In this document: positions 8,272-17,672 of the stretch, piece by piece | Position numbering within the stretch: position 1 is the stretch's first letter | How the letters are laid out: the number at the start of each line of letters is the position of its first letter | Assembly: GCA_026708115.1 (NCBI GenBank) | Contig: JAPOVL010000025.1 | Location: 1 to 64,000, forward strand | Length of the DNA stretch: 64,000 nt | Origin: Chloroflexota bacterium | Lineage (GTDB): Bacteria; Chloroflexota; Anaerolineae; Aggregatilineales; Phototrophicaceae | Reading direction: 5' to 3' | Notes under the pieces: model-generated | Database searches by the model: none | Told to the model about the DNA's origin: nothing | The model's input: the letters and a program-made list of their open reading frames with translations, nothing else | Made by a program: the position numbers and the translations under genes

Positions 8272-8300
8272 GTGGCAGACTTGCGCCGATGCGATACAAT
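8272..8300 (+). promoter_or_regulatory. Candidate promoter of the uxaC operon
   Basis: GTGGCA (8272-8277), a 17-base spacer and TACAAT (8295-8300). The predicted start is about 32 bases before the uxaC ATG. The -35 box is weak. Confidence 0.4.
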
Positions 8301-8338
8301 CAAGCGCTGTCGAAATTAGACTTAGTAGGGATCATCAC

Positions 8339-9742
8339 ATGCGCAATCGCTATTTCGCTTCAGATCCGGCGCAGAATCGAGTCGCGGTCGACCTTTACGA
8401 AAGCGTCAAGGATCTCCCGCTGATTTGCCCGCACGGCCATGTCGATCCGAGGCTATTCGCCGACCCGGATTTCCAGTTCGGCAGCCCGGTCGAGCTGCTG
8501 ATCATCCCGGATCACTATATCTTTCGCATGTTGTACTCGCAGGGCATTTCACTTGAAGCGCTCGGTATTCCTTCTTTGGATGGAGAGTCGACGCAAAGCG
8601 ATCACCGGGCGATTTGGCAATTGGTTTGCGATCATTGGCATTTGTTCCGCGGCACGCCAACCGGCATCTGGGTGCGGGATGAACTGGCGGATGTTTTCGG
8701 TATCGATCTGAAGATCAGCAGCGCCAACGCCGGAGCCATCTACGACGAAATCGCCGCGAGCCTCAATAGCGAGGCCTTTCGGCCGCGGACGCTGTACGAG
8801 CGCTTCAACATTGAAGCGCTGGCGACCACAGACGCGGCGACCGACAGGCTTGATCATCATCAAGCGATTCTGGATTCCGGTTGGCCGGGGCGGATCATCC
8901 CGACCTTTCGTCCCGACGCCGTCATCGCTATCGATCAAGCGGACTGGGGGCAACAGATCGAATTGCTGAGCGATGTATCCGGCATCACGATCGGCGACTA
9001 CGGCAGCTATATCCGGGCGCTGGAGGGGCGGCGCGGGCATTTCAAAGCGATGGGCGCGACAGCGACCGACCACGCCGCTTTGAGCGCTTACACCGAAGAG
9101 TTGAGTCCTGCTGAAGCCGACGCGATTTTCCAGCGCGCGCTAAAAGGCGAAGCTTCGGCGGAGGACGCGGCGCGCTTCGGCGGTCATATGTTGATTGAAA
9201 TGGCGCGCATGAGCAGCGAAGACGGCTTGGTGATGCAATTGCACGTGGGATCGTATCGCAATCACAATCCGGTACTTCACAAGCGCTACGGACGGGACAT
9301 GGGCGCGGATATCCCCGTCCGCAGCGAGTTCACCAAGAACCTCCGAGCGCTGCTGAATCGCTTTGGCAATCATCCCGACATGACGCTGATCTTGTTCAAT
9401 CTCGACGAGACGACCTACAGCCGCGAGCTGGCGCCGCTGGCCGGGCACTATCCGATCTTGCGCCTGGGCCCGCCCTGGTGGTTTTTTGACAGCTGGTTGG
9501 GCATGACGCGTTTTCTGGACGCTGTTGTGGAAACGGCTGGGATCTACAACACTGCGGGCTTCAATGACGACACGCGCGCTTATCCGTCGATGCCCGCGAG
9601 GCATGATGTTTGGCGCCGCGTCTGCGCGAACTGGCTGGCGGGGCAGCAAGTTCGCGGTTTCATTGACGAAGAAGACGCGCGCGAGATGATGCGCGCGCTG
9701 GCATATGATTTGGCGAAACAGACCTACCGACTGGACGGATGA
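8339..9742 (+). CDS. uxaC: Glucuronate (uronate) isomerase
   Basis: 467 residues, matching the UxaC length. The metal-binding CPHGHVDP motif is near residue 30, and the family pattern of the amidohydrolase-related barrel runs through YIFRMLYSQG, TWVRDEL-like GIWVRDELADVFG, MQLHVGSYRNHN and a C-terminal GWWFFDS-type motif (PPWWFFDSWLGM). UxaC interconverts D-glucuronate/fructuronate and D-galacturonate/tagaturonate in the cytosol. The stop overlaps the next ATG (ATGA), giving translational coupling to uxaB, the next enzyme of the pathway. No strong ribosome site precedes the ATG. Confidence 0.92.
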   Translation: MRNRYFASDPAQNRVAVDLYESVKDLPLICPHGHVDPRLFADPDFQFGSPVELLIIPDHYIFRMLYSQGISLEALGIPSLDGESTQSDHRAIWQLVCDHWHLFRGTPTGIWVRDELADVFGIDLKISSANAGAIYDEIAASLNSEAFRPRTLYERFNIEALATTDAATDRLDHHQAILDSGWPGRIIPTFRPDAVIAIDQADWGQQIELLSDVSGITIGDYGSYIRALEGRRGHFKAMGATATDHAALSAYTEELSPAEADAIFQRALKGEASAEDAARFGGHMLIEMARMSSEDGLVMQLHVGSYRNHNPVLHKRYGRDMGADIPVRSEFTKNLRALLNRFGNHPDMTLILFNLDETTYSRELAPLAGHYPILRLGPPWWFFDSWLGMTRFLDAVVETAGIYNTAGFNDDTRAYPSMPARHDVWRRVCANWLAGQQVRGFIDEEDAREMMRALAYDLAKQTYRLDG

Positions 9743-11181
9743 CTATGGCAAAGAGATTGAGCTCGGAAGTGGGGAATGTAGCGCGGATGTACCCGGAGCG
9801 GATCGTGCAATTCGGCGGCGGCAATTTTTTGCGCGGTTTTGTCGATTGGGTCGTGGATATCCTCAACGAGGAAACAGACTTTTGCAGCGGCATCGCTTTG
9901 GTAAAGGCGACGCCGGGAACTTATGAGGATCTGGATGCGCAAGATTGCTTGTTCACCACGTATCTGCATGGGGTACGCGACGGGATCTTTACAGAAGAGA
10001 CGCGGCTCATCAGTTCAGTGAATCGCACCGTATACCCGTATCAAGATTTCTCGGTTTACCTGGAGCTTGCGCGGCAGGAGCCGATCCGTTTTATCTTTTC
10101 CAATACCACGGAAGCGGGGATCGTCTTTTCGGCAGATGACAAGCTAGACGACGCGCCGCCGGCGAGCTTCCCCGCGAAGCTGGCACGCCTGCTTTATGAG
10201 CGGTACAGCCATTTTGAGGGCGATGCCGAAAAGGGCTGCATCATCATCCCCACCGAATTGATTGAGGATAACGCGGCGCGCTTGCGGGAAATCATCCTGG
10301 AATACGCCCGGCTATGGGGCCTGGATAGGGGATTCGGAGACTGGATCATGCGGCACAACATGTTTTGCAATACGCTGGTGGATCGCATCATTCCCGGTTT
10401 TCCAGAGGCCGATGCCGAGCGCATCTTCGCCGGATTGGGTTATGAAGATCGCCTGCTGGTCGCGGGCGAGACCTACCACAGTTGGATCATCGAAGCGCCC
10501 CAGCGCCTGCTGGACGAGTTTCCCGTCAATCACACGCGGAGGCCGCTCAATGTCCGGATTGTGGACGATGCCGCGCCCTATCGCAGGATCAAAGTGCGGC
10601 TGTTGAATGGCGCGCATAGCTCGATGGTGCCGATCGGTCTCTTGCTGGGCATCGAATCGGTGCGCGAAGCGATGGAGCACGATGCGCTGGGACCCTTCAT
10701 TGAAGACTTGATCTATGATGAAGTTATCCCTTCTATTACCGACATTTCGCAAGACGAATTAGAAGATTTCGCCCGCGCTGTCTTTGATCGCTTCCGCAAT
10801 CCGCATATCCATCACCTTTTGCTGACCATTTCGCTCAACAGTTCCTCCAAGGTCAAGGAGCGTATAGTGCCTTCGATACTTGGCTATCTCGAGCAGCGCG
10901 GCGAATTGCCGGCGCGCCTGGTGCTGGCGCTGGCGGCATTCATACGTCTATACAAGGGCGAGTGGGAAGGCGAAATGATCCCGCTCAACGACGACCCGGG
11001 GGTGCTGGATTGGTTCCGCGAGGCCTGGTCGGGGGCGGATTCCCACAGCGATTTGGCGGAGACTGTGCTGGCGAGTACGGCGCTGTGGGAGCGCGATCTA
11101 TCGCAAATACCCGGCTTGGCCGAGCGCGTGAGCGAGAACTTGCGCGCCATTGAGGCCGGTCAATTGCTGGAATTGCTATGA
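9739..11181 (+). CDS. uxaB: Tagaturonate reductase (altronate oxidoreductase)
   Basis: 480 residues, close to E. coli UxaB. It starts with the NAD-binding PERIVQFGGGNFLRGFVDW. Other family signatures are RFIFSNTTEAGI, GCIIIPTELIEDN, FCNTLVDRIIPG, PLNVRIVDDAAPYRRIKV and KVRLLNGAH, the last holding the catalytic Lys of the polyol/mannitol dehydrogenase superfamily. It reduces tagaturonate made by UxaC to altronate. It overlaps uxaC by 4 bp and iolC by 4 bp. No altronate dehydratase (uxaA) follows; the next genes belong to inositol catabolism instead. Confidence 0.88.
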   Translation: MTMAKRLSSEVGNVARMYPERIVQFGGGNFLRGFVDWVVDILNEETDFCSGIALVKATPGTYEDLDAQDCLFTTYLHGVRDGIFTEETRLISSVNRTVYPYQDFSVYLELARQEPIRFIFSNTTEAGIVFSADDKLDDAPPASFPAKLARLLYERYSHFEGDAEKGCIIIPTELIEDNAARLREIILEYARLWGLDRGFGDWIMRHNMFCNTLVDRIIPGFPEADAERIFAGLGYEDRLLVAGETYHSWIIEAPQRLLDEFPVNHTRRPLNVRIVDDAAPYRRIKVRLLNGAHSSMVPIGLLLGIESVREAMEHDALGPFIEDLIYDEVIPSITDISQDELEDFARAVFDRFRNPHIHHLLLTISLNSSSKVKERIVPSILGYLEQRGELPARLVLALAAFIRLYKGEWEGEMIPLNDDPGVLDWFREAWSGADSHSDLAETVLASTALWERDLSQIPGLAERVSENLRAIEAGQLLELL

Positions 11182-12176
11182 GCGGCGCTGTCTACGATTT
11201 AATCACTGTCGGTCGCGTCTCTATGGATTTGTTCGCGCGTGACATCGGCGCGGAATTCCACGACATCACGGCTTTCGAGACCGGCGTCGGCGGCAGCCCG
11301 GTCAACATCGCCATCGGCGTCAGCCGCTTGGGATTGACTGCAATCGCGTTCACAGCTGTCGGCGATGACGAAGTCGGGCGCTTTGTACGGCATTATCTGC
11401 GGAGCGAGGGCGTCATCACGGACTACATTCCTGTCAAGCCCGATACCAGAACGGGCATGGCGGTTGTGGGCGTGCAGCCGCCGGATCGCTTCCCTTTGCT
11501 GTTCTATCGAGAGAACCCGGCGGATATTCATCTAAGCATCGACGAAGCGGCGGCGCTGCCGCTGTCGCAGGCTCGGGCAATATCCTTGTCGGGCACGGCG
11601 CTCAGCCGCGGCAGCAGCCACGATGTCAGCCTGTATCTGGCGGAGCGGGCGCGGGCCACGGGATTGACGACTTTCATCGACCTGGATTTGCGCCCCGACC
11701 AGTGGCCGCATCCGTTATCATTTGGCTTGCGCATGCGCCGCATCTTGCCGCTCTGCGATGTCATCATCGGCACCGAAGAAGAATTCTTCGCTGCGCTGGC
11801 GCCGCGACCCGAGCCAATTATGGCGGGCGGAGCGGTGAGCGACGAGCAGGCGACTGAATTGCAGCGATTATTAAGCGACTTGCGCGAAGAAAGCGGCGCT
11901 ACATTGGTGCTCAAACAAGGGGACAAGGGCGTGATGCTCTATGAAGGCGAGGAGACGCGTGCCATTGCCGGTTTCCCGGTCGAGATATTGAATACAGTTG
12001 GGGCGGGGGACGGGTTTGCCAGCGGTTTAATTTACGGCTGGGCGCAAGGCTGGGCTTGGGAACGGGCGGCGCGCTTCGCCAATGCCTGCGGCGCGATCGT
12101 CGTCAGCCGTCACGGCTGCGCGCGGGCTTTGCCCAGCTTGCATGAAGCCGAAGCATTTCTGGAGACGCATCACTGA
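11178..12176 (+). CDS. iolC: PfkB-family sugar kinase, 5-dehydro-2-deoxygluconokinase type
   Basis: 332 residues. It opens DLITVGRVSMDLFA, then VGGSPVNIAIGVSRLG (substrate loop) and FPLLFYRENPADIHL, a phrase typical of IolC, followed by FIDLDLRPDQW. The C-terminal GAGDGFASG contains the catalytic Asp and anion hole. IolC phosphorylates 5-dehydro-2-deoxy-D-gluconate. A 2-keto-3-deoxygluconate kinase role would suit the uronate neighbours and cannot be excluded, but the following iolB favours inositol catabolism. ATGA overlap with uxaB. Confidence 0.78.
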   Translation: MSGAVYDLITVGRVSMDLFARDIGAEFHDITAFETGVGGSPVNIAIGVSRLGLTAIAFTAVGDDEVGRFVRHYLRSEGVITDYIPVKPDTRTGMAVVGVQPPDRFPLLFYRENPADIHLSIDEAAALPLSQARAISLSGTALSRGSSHDVSLYLAERARATGLTTFIDLDLRPDQWPHPLSFGLRMRRILPLCDVIIGTEEEFFAALAPRPEPIMAGGAVSDEQATELQRLLSDLREESGATLVLKQGDKGVMLYEGEETRAIAGFPVEILNTVGAGDGFASGLIYGWAQGWAWERAARFANACGAIVVSRHGCARALPSLHEAEAFLETHH

Positions 12177-12194
12177 ATTGAGGATGGATTATCA

Positions 12195-13025
12195 ATGAAT
12201 CATCATTTGAAGTCGAACTACGATGAAAAGGTCGTTTTGGATGTCAGTCCGGAATCGGCCGGATGGGAATATCTGTCATTTCGCGCCGTCAAGATTCGCG
12301 GGAATCAAGTATACCTGCACAGCACCGAGGACACAGAACTGGCGCTGGTGCCCTTGGAAGGCAGCGGCACGGTCCACAGCAGCGCGGGGGATTTCAACTT
12401 GTCGCGGGCGGGGGTTTTTTCGGCCAAGCCCGATGTGCTATATTTCCCGCCCGATGCCGACTTCATCGCGTCAACGGAGGGGGCATTTGAATTTGCGGTT
12501 GGCGAGGCGCCGGCAGAGGGCAAGTACCCGGCTCGGCTGTTTCGGGCGGAGGAGATACGCAGCGAGGTCCGCGGGGGCGGGGCGGCGCGCAGGCAGGTGA
12601 ACCATATCTTGTCGCATCCGATGCCGGCGGAACGGCTGATTCTTTACGAGGTCTATGTGCCCGGGGGCGCTTGGTCGGGTTATCCGCCGCACTGTCACGA
12701 TGGTTATGGCGGCTCTGCGCATTTGGACGAGACCTATTACTTCCGCACGGACCCGGCGAACGGCGTCGCCTTGCACCGCAACTACCGGCGCGATGTGGAT
12801 TTCGACGAGATTTTCCCGGTGCGCGATACAGACCTGGTGTTGGTGACGCAGGGTTTTCACTCGACTGCGGCGGCGCCGGGGTCCAACCTGTATTTTCTGA
12901 ACTATCTGGCGGGGGAACTGGTCGACGAGGCCAGGAAGACGCCGCCGTATGACGATCCCGATTATGCCTGGCTGAAGGAGGATTACAGCGCCAATCTGAT
13001 GCGGTTGCCGCTGCCCTTTGGGTAG
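12195..13025 (+). CDS. iolB: 5-deoxy-glucuronate isomerase
   Basis: 276 residues, the usual IolB length: a two-cupin protein. The second cupin has YPPHCHDGYGG and HLDETYYFR, supplying metal-binding His and Glu residues, with HSTAAAPGSNLYFLNYLAG near the end. IolB converts 5-deoxyglucuronate to 2-deoxy-5-keto-gluconate, the substrate of IolC just upstream. The gene lies 18 bp after iolC with a GAGG-type site, so it closes the operon. The iolA, iolD, iolE and iolG genes are not in the window. Confidence 0.88.
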   Translation: MNHHLKSNYDEKVVLDVSPESAGWEYLSFRAVKIRGNQVYLHSTEDTELALVPLEGSGTVHSSAGDFNLSRAGVFSAKPDVLYFPPDADFIASTEGAFEFAVGEAPAEGKYPARLFRAEEIRSEVRGGGAARRQVNHILSHPMPAERLILYEVYVPGGAWSGYPPHCHDGYGGSAHLDETYYFRTDPANGVALHRNYRRDVDFDEIFPVRDTDLVLVTQGFHSTAAAPGSNLYFLNYLAGELVDEARKTPPYDDPDYAWLKEDYSANLMRLPLPFG

Positions 13026-13148
13026 GGGATTGGTTCGGCTAATCACAAACAAAGCGCTGCGTCCGCAATAAGCGCAAGCAAGTCATGCGAGTGCTGCTGA
13101 AGCACCGGTCTGTACGGCTTGTCTATATGTTGTGGTTGGGGATGCTTA

Positions 13149-13170
13149 GGTCGCGTAGACACTGACCGAC
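13149..13170. repeat. R2 copy, stem GGTC/GACC
   Basis: GGTC-GCGTAGACACT-GACC, in the 665-bp gap after iolB. A degenerate relative (CGCGACACTGACC) lies near 13325-13338. Confidence 0.7.
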
Positions 13171-13238
13171 AGCGCAGAGAATGTCTGAGCAGATGTTTCC
13201 ATTTTGCGGGCGAGCCACCGGGCTCTGTTGAAATTCTA

Positions 13239-13282
13239 CCCCACCCCCCGGCCCCCTCCCCGAAGCATCAGGGAGGGGGAGC
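13239..13282. repeat. R1 palindromic repeat
   Basis: C-rich arm (CCCCACCCCCCGG and on), a loop containing CCGAAGCATCAGGGAGG, then the G-rich arm. It is nearly the same sequence as the segment found in the chaperonin gene at 37756-37797 (reverse complement). Confidence 0.75.
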
Positions 13283-13380
13283 TATAATGAGCCATGTTAG
13301 ACCATTATGGCCTTTCACTTTTACGCGACACTGACCGGGATTGGCTGAAATGCATGATTTTCAACATAGTCCACCGGCTC

Positions 13381-13432
13381 GCCCCTAGCGGCGACTTTTA
13401 TTTTGGAGTTGCATAACTCGGTTGGTGCTACT
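13381..13432. repeat. R4 dispersed repeat, copy 2
   Basis: Matches 8141-8192 with scattered substitutions. The surrounding gap 13026-13690 contains no supported gene beyond R1, R2 and R4 pieces. Confidence 0.6.
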
Positions 13433-13690
13433 GCCGGCAAGTACAAGTAAGTCAGGCAACTTTGCGGGTCGGTGCAGGAAAGTGCTTGAGGGCTACCCAC
13501 CGCCGCGCGTGGACAGTGCAGGTCAGTCGCCGCTAGCAGATCGCTGATATGTTGGGTTAAGGATCTGGCGTCGAGGACTGGCCGAAGGCATTTCAGCCGA
13601 AGAGGACAGGCTGCCGCGAATTCTTCTAATGTTCGATAGCGCGAAGGATGTGTTACACTGTGGGCGGACGTTTGATGACCTGTCACAATA

Positions 13691-16096
13691 ATGATGTTCC
13701 TCAAGTTACTGCCACTGGTTCTGTTCTTAGTCATCTCCCTATCACAATTGCAGGCACAGGGAGAACCGTCGATCACGACGGTTGCCGAGGGTTTCTACCA
13801 TCCGGTGGGCATGGCGCTGTTGCCCGATGGTTCCGTGCTGGTATCGGAAATGGGCAGCATGGAAGTGGATACGCGCTTCGGCTTCGACCCGGACAGCGCC
13901 GGCATCAGCCTTTTGCGCCCGGATGGCAGCGCGCGGCGGCTGGTCTCGGGTTTCCCAAGCGGGCGCGACCCGTCGGATTTGCTGGGCGTGCTGGCGCTGG
14001 CGGTGTCGCCGGATCAAGAGACGATTTACATCGGTCACCACAACGCGCAGCGACTTTATGCCTTGCCGGTTTCGGCCGCGCTGAGTCCACGCCGCGAGCC
14101 CTACAGGCCGCGGGAGCTGGAAACTGCGATGGCCGGGGCGCGCGGGGCGCGGAACACCTTTTTGTTGCATCCCTTTGATATCGCTTTTTCGGGCGAGGGC
14201 CTGCCACTGGTAACGGATTCGCTGGCCAATAGCATCGTCTTCGAGACAGAGGGCGGCGCGAGGCGGTCTTGGCATCGTTTTGCCGCTTTGGACGATCCGC
14301 GGCGGCCCGGCGGCAAGCTGGAAGCAGTGCCGCGCGGTATCGCGCGCCTGGGCGATGAGTTCTGCGTGGCCTTGTTCACAGGCTGCCCGCATCCGCCGAA
14401 CAGTGGCGAACTGGTCGCGATCGATCGCGAGGGCAATCAGCGGACGCTGGTGGACAGCCTGAATATGCCGATTGATGTTGCAATCGACGGCGAGGGCAAT
14501 GTCTGGCTGCTGGAATTCGCGGCTGCCAAGGGTGACGATGCTTGCTTTTCCGCCGATGACCTGGAAGCGCGATCGGGGCGGCTGAGCCGCTTGAAGCGCG
14601 ATGGCGAATGGGAAACCATCGTTGATGATCTGGACTTCCCGGGCGCGGTGCTGCCTTTGCCGGACGGCAGCCTCTACATCAGCGAGGTTTATGCCGGGCG
14701 CGTTTTGCAGCTGCGCTTTGACGGCGCGCAGCAGGCGGTGAAGCGCTATGGCAGCGCGGGGGCGGCGGAACCGGCTTACGTCAAGATCGACGATGCCGAC
14801 CGGGCGCTGCGGCGGGTGATCGAGCGGGAAGCTTTGTCCGCTTACCCGGGAAGCGACAAGATCGAGGGGGATACGGCACTGGCGCGCCTGGGCCGCGAGC
14901 TCTTTTTTGATCCCATTCTTTCCGGGGACAAGAATATCTCTTGCGCCACCTGTCATCATCCCGATCTGGCCATGGCCGACGGGCGGGTGCTTTCTCTTGG
15001 CGCCGGCGGTCATGGTTTAGGAGAGGCGCGGTTTTTCTTGCCCGAAGTCACGGTGAGCGCGGATACGCGCTTCAACCTGACTGGCGTGATTGCAAACCCG
15101 TTTGTGGGAGAGTTCATCCCGCGCAATAGCCCGACCGTGATCAACGCCGGGATCGCGCGCTCGCAGTTTTGGGACAGCCGGGTCGAGAAGCGGGGCAGCG
15201 AGGGGCTGATCCACGCGCCGGACGATGTCGTCACTGAGTTGGGCTTGTCCGATACAGCGATCGCGCAAGCCATGCTGCCACTTGTCTCGACGAGTGAGAT
15301 GGCCGGGGCAACCTTCGGCAACGAGCCGGCGGCTGTCATCCGCGAAAGCCTGGCGGAGCGCCTGCGCGGGCTACCGGCTTACGTGAGCCAATTTGAAAGG
15401 GTTTTTGGCAGCGGCGAGATCACGCCCTTGCAAATAGCCGAGGCGATGGCGGCTTTTGAACGACAGTTGATCTTCACAGCCGCGTCCTGGGATGATTACA
15501 TCGCCGGCGACGAGGAGGCGCTGAATGCGGAGCAGAAGCGCGGCGCGCTCTTGTTCTACGGCGAGTTGAGCCCGCAAGTCAATTGCGTACAGTGCCACAG
15601 CGGCAATATGTTAACTGATGTGCAGCACTATAACTTGCTGGTGCCGCAGATTGGGACCGGCAAGCGCAACGGTCCCAGCGGGCGCGATGACTTCGGCCGC
15701 TCCAATGTAACGTTCGATCACCGGGATCAGTACAAGTTCCGCACGCCAAGCCTGCGCAATGTTGAACTGACCGCGCCCTATTTTCACAGCGGCGCCTATG
15801 CGAAGCTGGCGGATGTCATCCGGCATCATGCGGATATCTGGCGCGGCAGCATGACTTACGACCCCGGCAAGCACTTGCCGGATACCATGCAAGAGAGTTA
15901 TTTCCCTTACAGCTTCGAACGGCAGGCGCACTCGGTGTCGCTGCAACTGGCCGACGGCATGCCCATGAGCGAAGACGATGTGGCTGATCTGGTTGCTTTC
16001 CTGATGGCGTTGACCGACCCGGCGGCGCGCGACCTGTCGCATCTGGTTCCCGAATCGGTGCCCAGCGGGTTGCCGCTGGATCCGGTGCTGCGGTAG
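13691..16096 (+). CDS. Secreted beta-propeller / di-haem cytochrome c peroxidase (MauG-type) fusion
   Basis: 801 residues. A cleavable signal peptide (MMFLKLLPLVLFLVISLSQL, then QAQG) sends it across the membrane. Residues about 28-370 are NHL/SMP-30-like propeller repeats (FYHPVGMALLPDGSVLVSE, MPIDVAIDGEGNVWLLEF, LPDGSLYISEV). Residues about 395-790 are a di-haem peroxidase: CATCH at 418-422 and CVQCH at 632-636 are the two c-haem sites, with VELTAPYFHSGAY near a distal ligand region. Such fusions oxidise periplasmic substrates or modify proteins; the substrate is unknown. Flanked by gaps, so probably monocistronic. Confidence 0.85.
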   Translation: MMFLKLLPLVLFLVISLSQLQAQGEPSITTVAEGFYHPVGMALLPDGSVLVSEMGSMEVDTRFGFDPDSAGISLLRPDGSARRLVSGFPSGRDPSDLLGVLALAVSPDQETIYIGHHNAQRLYALPVSAALSPRREPYRPRELETAMAGARGARNTFLLHPFDIAFSGEGLPLVTDSLANSIVFETEGGARRSWHRFAALDDPRRPGGKLEAVPRGIARLGDEFCVALFTGCPHPPNSGELVAIDREGNQRTLVDSLNMPIDVAIDGEGNVWLLEFAAAKGDDACFSADDLEARSGRLSRLKRDGEWETIVDDLDFPGAVLPLPDGSLYISEVYAGRVLQLRFDGAQQAVKRYGSAGAAEPAYVKIDDADRALRRVIEREALSAYPGSDKIEGDTALARLGRELFFDPILSGDKNISCATCHHPDLAMADGRVLSLGAGGHGLGEARFFLPEVTVSADTRFNLTGVIANPFVGEFIPRNSPTVINAGIARSQFWDSRVEKRGSEGLIHAPDDVVTELGLSDTAIAQAMLPLVSTSEMAGATFGNEPAAVIRESLAERLRGLPAYVSQFERVFGSGEITPLQIAEAMAAFERQLIFTAASWDDYIAGDEEALNAEQKRGALLFYGELSPQVNCVQCHSGNMLTDVQHYNLLVPQIGTGKRNGPSGRDDFGRSNVTFDHRDQYKFRTPSLRNVELTAPYFHSGAYAKLADVIRHHADIWRGSMTYDPGKHLPDTMQESYFPYSFERQAHSVSLQLADGMPMSEDDVADLVAFLMALTDPAARDLSHLVPESVPSGLPLDPVLR

Positions 16097-16246
16097 GTGG
16101 GGCGATCGGTTCAAATTATCGTTTTAACCACAGCCGCTCGGCGCGTAACCGGCGAATTTGGGCTGCCGCGCTCAGGCAAAATAGCAAGCCTTCTCGTCGC
16201 ATGAGCGACGCGGTTTACGTAAACAGGGCTTCTTGTCTTCCATACA

Positions 16247-16576
16247 TCATCCAGTTGCGGTTTGAATCCAACCAAGGTTCACCGCAAGATTGCTGGCACC
16301 TATCAAAAGTGACAAGACAAATCCGATGCCGACTGCGGCGCCAATCAGTTTTGTTTGTCGGCTTCTGACACCATCAATCTTGTCGCTAAGTTCTTTAGTC
16401 TGATTAGAGATTTCTTGTGAGACATCGAGTTTTAGGTCTGCGAGGTCAGACTTTGTAGCTAACCCTTCCAAGCGCCCTTCAATGTATCCTATTGTTCGTT
16501 GCTCACTGGGATTGGTTTTCTGTTCCACGAGCGCTTCCTTCAATCTGTAAGATTTTTCAAATATATGCCATACCAC
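16247..16576 (-). CDS. Small coiled-coil protein with one C-terminal membrane helix
   Basis: 109 residues. A charged, helix-prone stretch with heptad character (DLADLKLDVSQEISNQTKEL) precedes a single hydrophobic segment, LIGAAVGIGFVLSLLIGASN, near residues 77-96. No family recognised. It is more AT-rich than its neighbours and isolated. A GTG further in is an alternative start. Confidence 0.5.
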   Translation of the reverse strand: MVWHIFEKSYRLKEALVEQKTNPSEQRTIGYIEGRLEGLATKSDLADLKLDVSQEISNQTKELSDKIDGVRSRQTKLIGAAVGIGFVLSLLIGASNLAVNLGWIQTATG

Positions 16577-16672
16577 TATGATATGTCAATACTCCCCTTC
16601 AGAGGAGCCGAAGAACCTATTCCGCACAAGTGCTCTAAGACTGGGGCCTGCATATATGCGAAGTTAAGTATC

Positions 16673-16706
16673 TAGGTCCCAAAACAGTTTGATGCAATTG
16701 CCCTGC
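16673..16706. repeat. Single copy of the GATGC(G/A)ATTGCCC end repeat
   Basis: GGTCCCAAAACAG followed by TTTGATGCAATTGCCCTG. The same two blocks occur around the inverted-repeat cassette at 20995-21369. Confidence 0.5.
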
Positions 16707-16791
16707 CCGCGACAGCCGCGCGAGTTGGAATAAGCGGCGGGGCTGCAATATACTTAGGCGCAATTGCCAACATGAAGTGAAAGGCACCGTG

Positions 16792-17667
16792 ATGAGCCTC
16801 TCCGCTTATGGTCAGTTGCCGGTTCCGCGTTTGACGCCGGCATTGCTCAGCTTGATAAGAACGGGCGAAGTGTACAGCCTGGGCGTCAATTTCGAAGAGG
16901 GCATGCTGACGCCGGGCGCGGCGATGAAGTCTTATTCGATCGCGCCGCATTTGCGCCACAGCGACTCGTCAAGAATTGATCCGGGATCGGCGGCGGCGGA
17001 AACCATCCGCATGTCGATCCATGTCGGGACGCATATCGACGCGCTGTGCCACATCGCCGAGAAGCGCGACGCCGCCGGCAATCCGGAACCTGGTGGCGTA
17101 CCATATTTGTACAACGGCGAAGGGAAATCGATCCCGGCGAACGAATGCGTCAGTTCCGCCGGTCAGACGCACCTGAGTATTGAGCAGATGCCGCCGATCG
17201 TGACGCGGGGCGTATTGCTGGATGTCGCCGCCTACAAGGATGTCGATATGTTGCCGCCCGCCTACCAGGTTGACGCGGATGATATCGCCGGCGCGATTGA
17301 CAAACAGGGCACGGTCATGAGCGAGAATACGGCAGTTTTGGTGCGGACTGGCTCGATTCAATTGCTGCGGGACGGCGACCCGATTTATCGCGACGCGCAG
17401 ACGGGACTAAACCTGGAAGCGGCGCGTTATCTCGTTGAGCGGGGCATGAACCTGGTCGGCGCGGACAATATGGCGGTCGAAGCCATGCCGCCCCATGACC
17501 ATTCCGTGCATCGATTCTTGCTGGTCCACAGCGGCATCACGCATGTTGAGAATCTGAATCTGGATGAGCTGGCAGCGGCCCGGTGTTATGAGTTTGTGTT
17601 GATCATCGCGCCCTTGAAGTTGACCGGCGCAACTGGCTCCTGGGTGAACCCGATAGCGATCGCCTGA
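16792..17667 (+). CDS. Cyclase family (kynurenine formamidase-like) metal hydrolase
   Basis: 291 residues from the ATG at 16792, which has AAAGG seven bases upstream; an in-frame GTG at 16777 is less well placed. The hallmark HVGTHIDALCH (metal-binding His/Asp, near residues 80-90) is present. Further on are TRGVLLDVAAYK and GADNMAVEAMPPHDHSVHRF, all typical of the PF04199 cyclase family, which hydrolyses formamides and related compounds. It ends 5 bp before a convergent amidase gene. Substrate unknown. Confidence 0.82.
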   Translation: MSLSAYGQLPVPRLTPALLSLIRTGEVYSLGVNFEEGMLTPGAAMKSYSIAPHLRHSDSSRIDPGSAAAETIRMSIHVGTHIDALCHIAEKRDAAGNPEPGGVPYLYNGEGKSIPANECVSSAGQTHLSIEQMPPIVTRGVLLDVAAYKDVDMLPPAYQVDADDIAGAIDKQGTVMSENTAVLVRTGSIQLLRDGDPIYRDAQTGLNLEAARYLVERGMNLVGADNMAVEAMPPHDHSVHRFLLVHSGITHVENLNLDELAAARCYEFVLIIAPLKLTGATGSWVNPIAIA

Positions 17668-17672
17668 TCGGC

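Noticed and set aside
13742..15013. Long antisense frame opposite the haem peroxidase gene
   Set aside because: It is an Arg/His/Gln-rich shadow of a high-GC gene with no family features.
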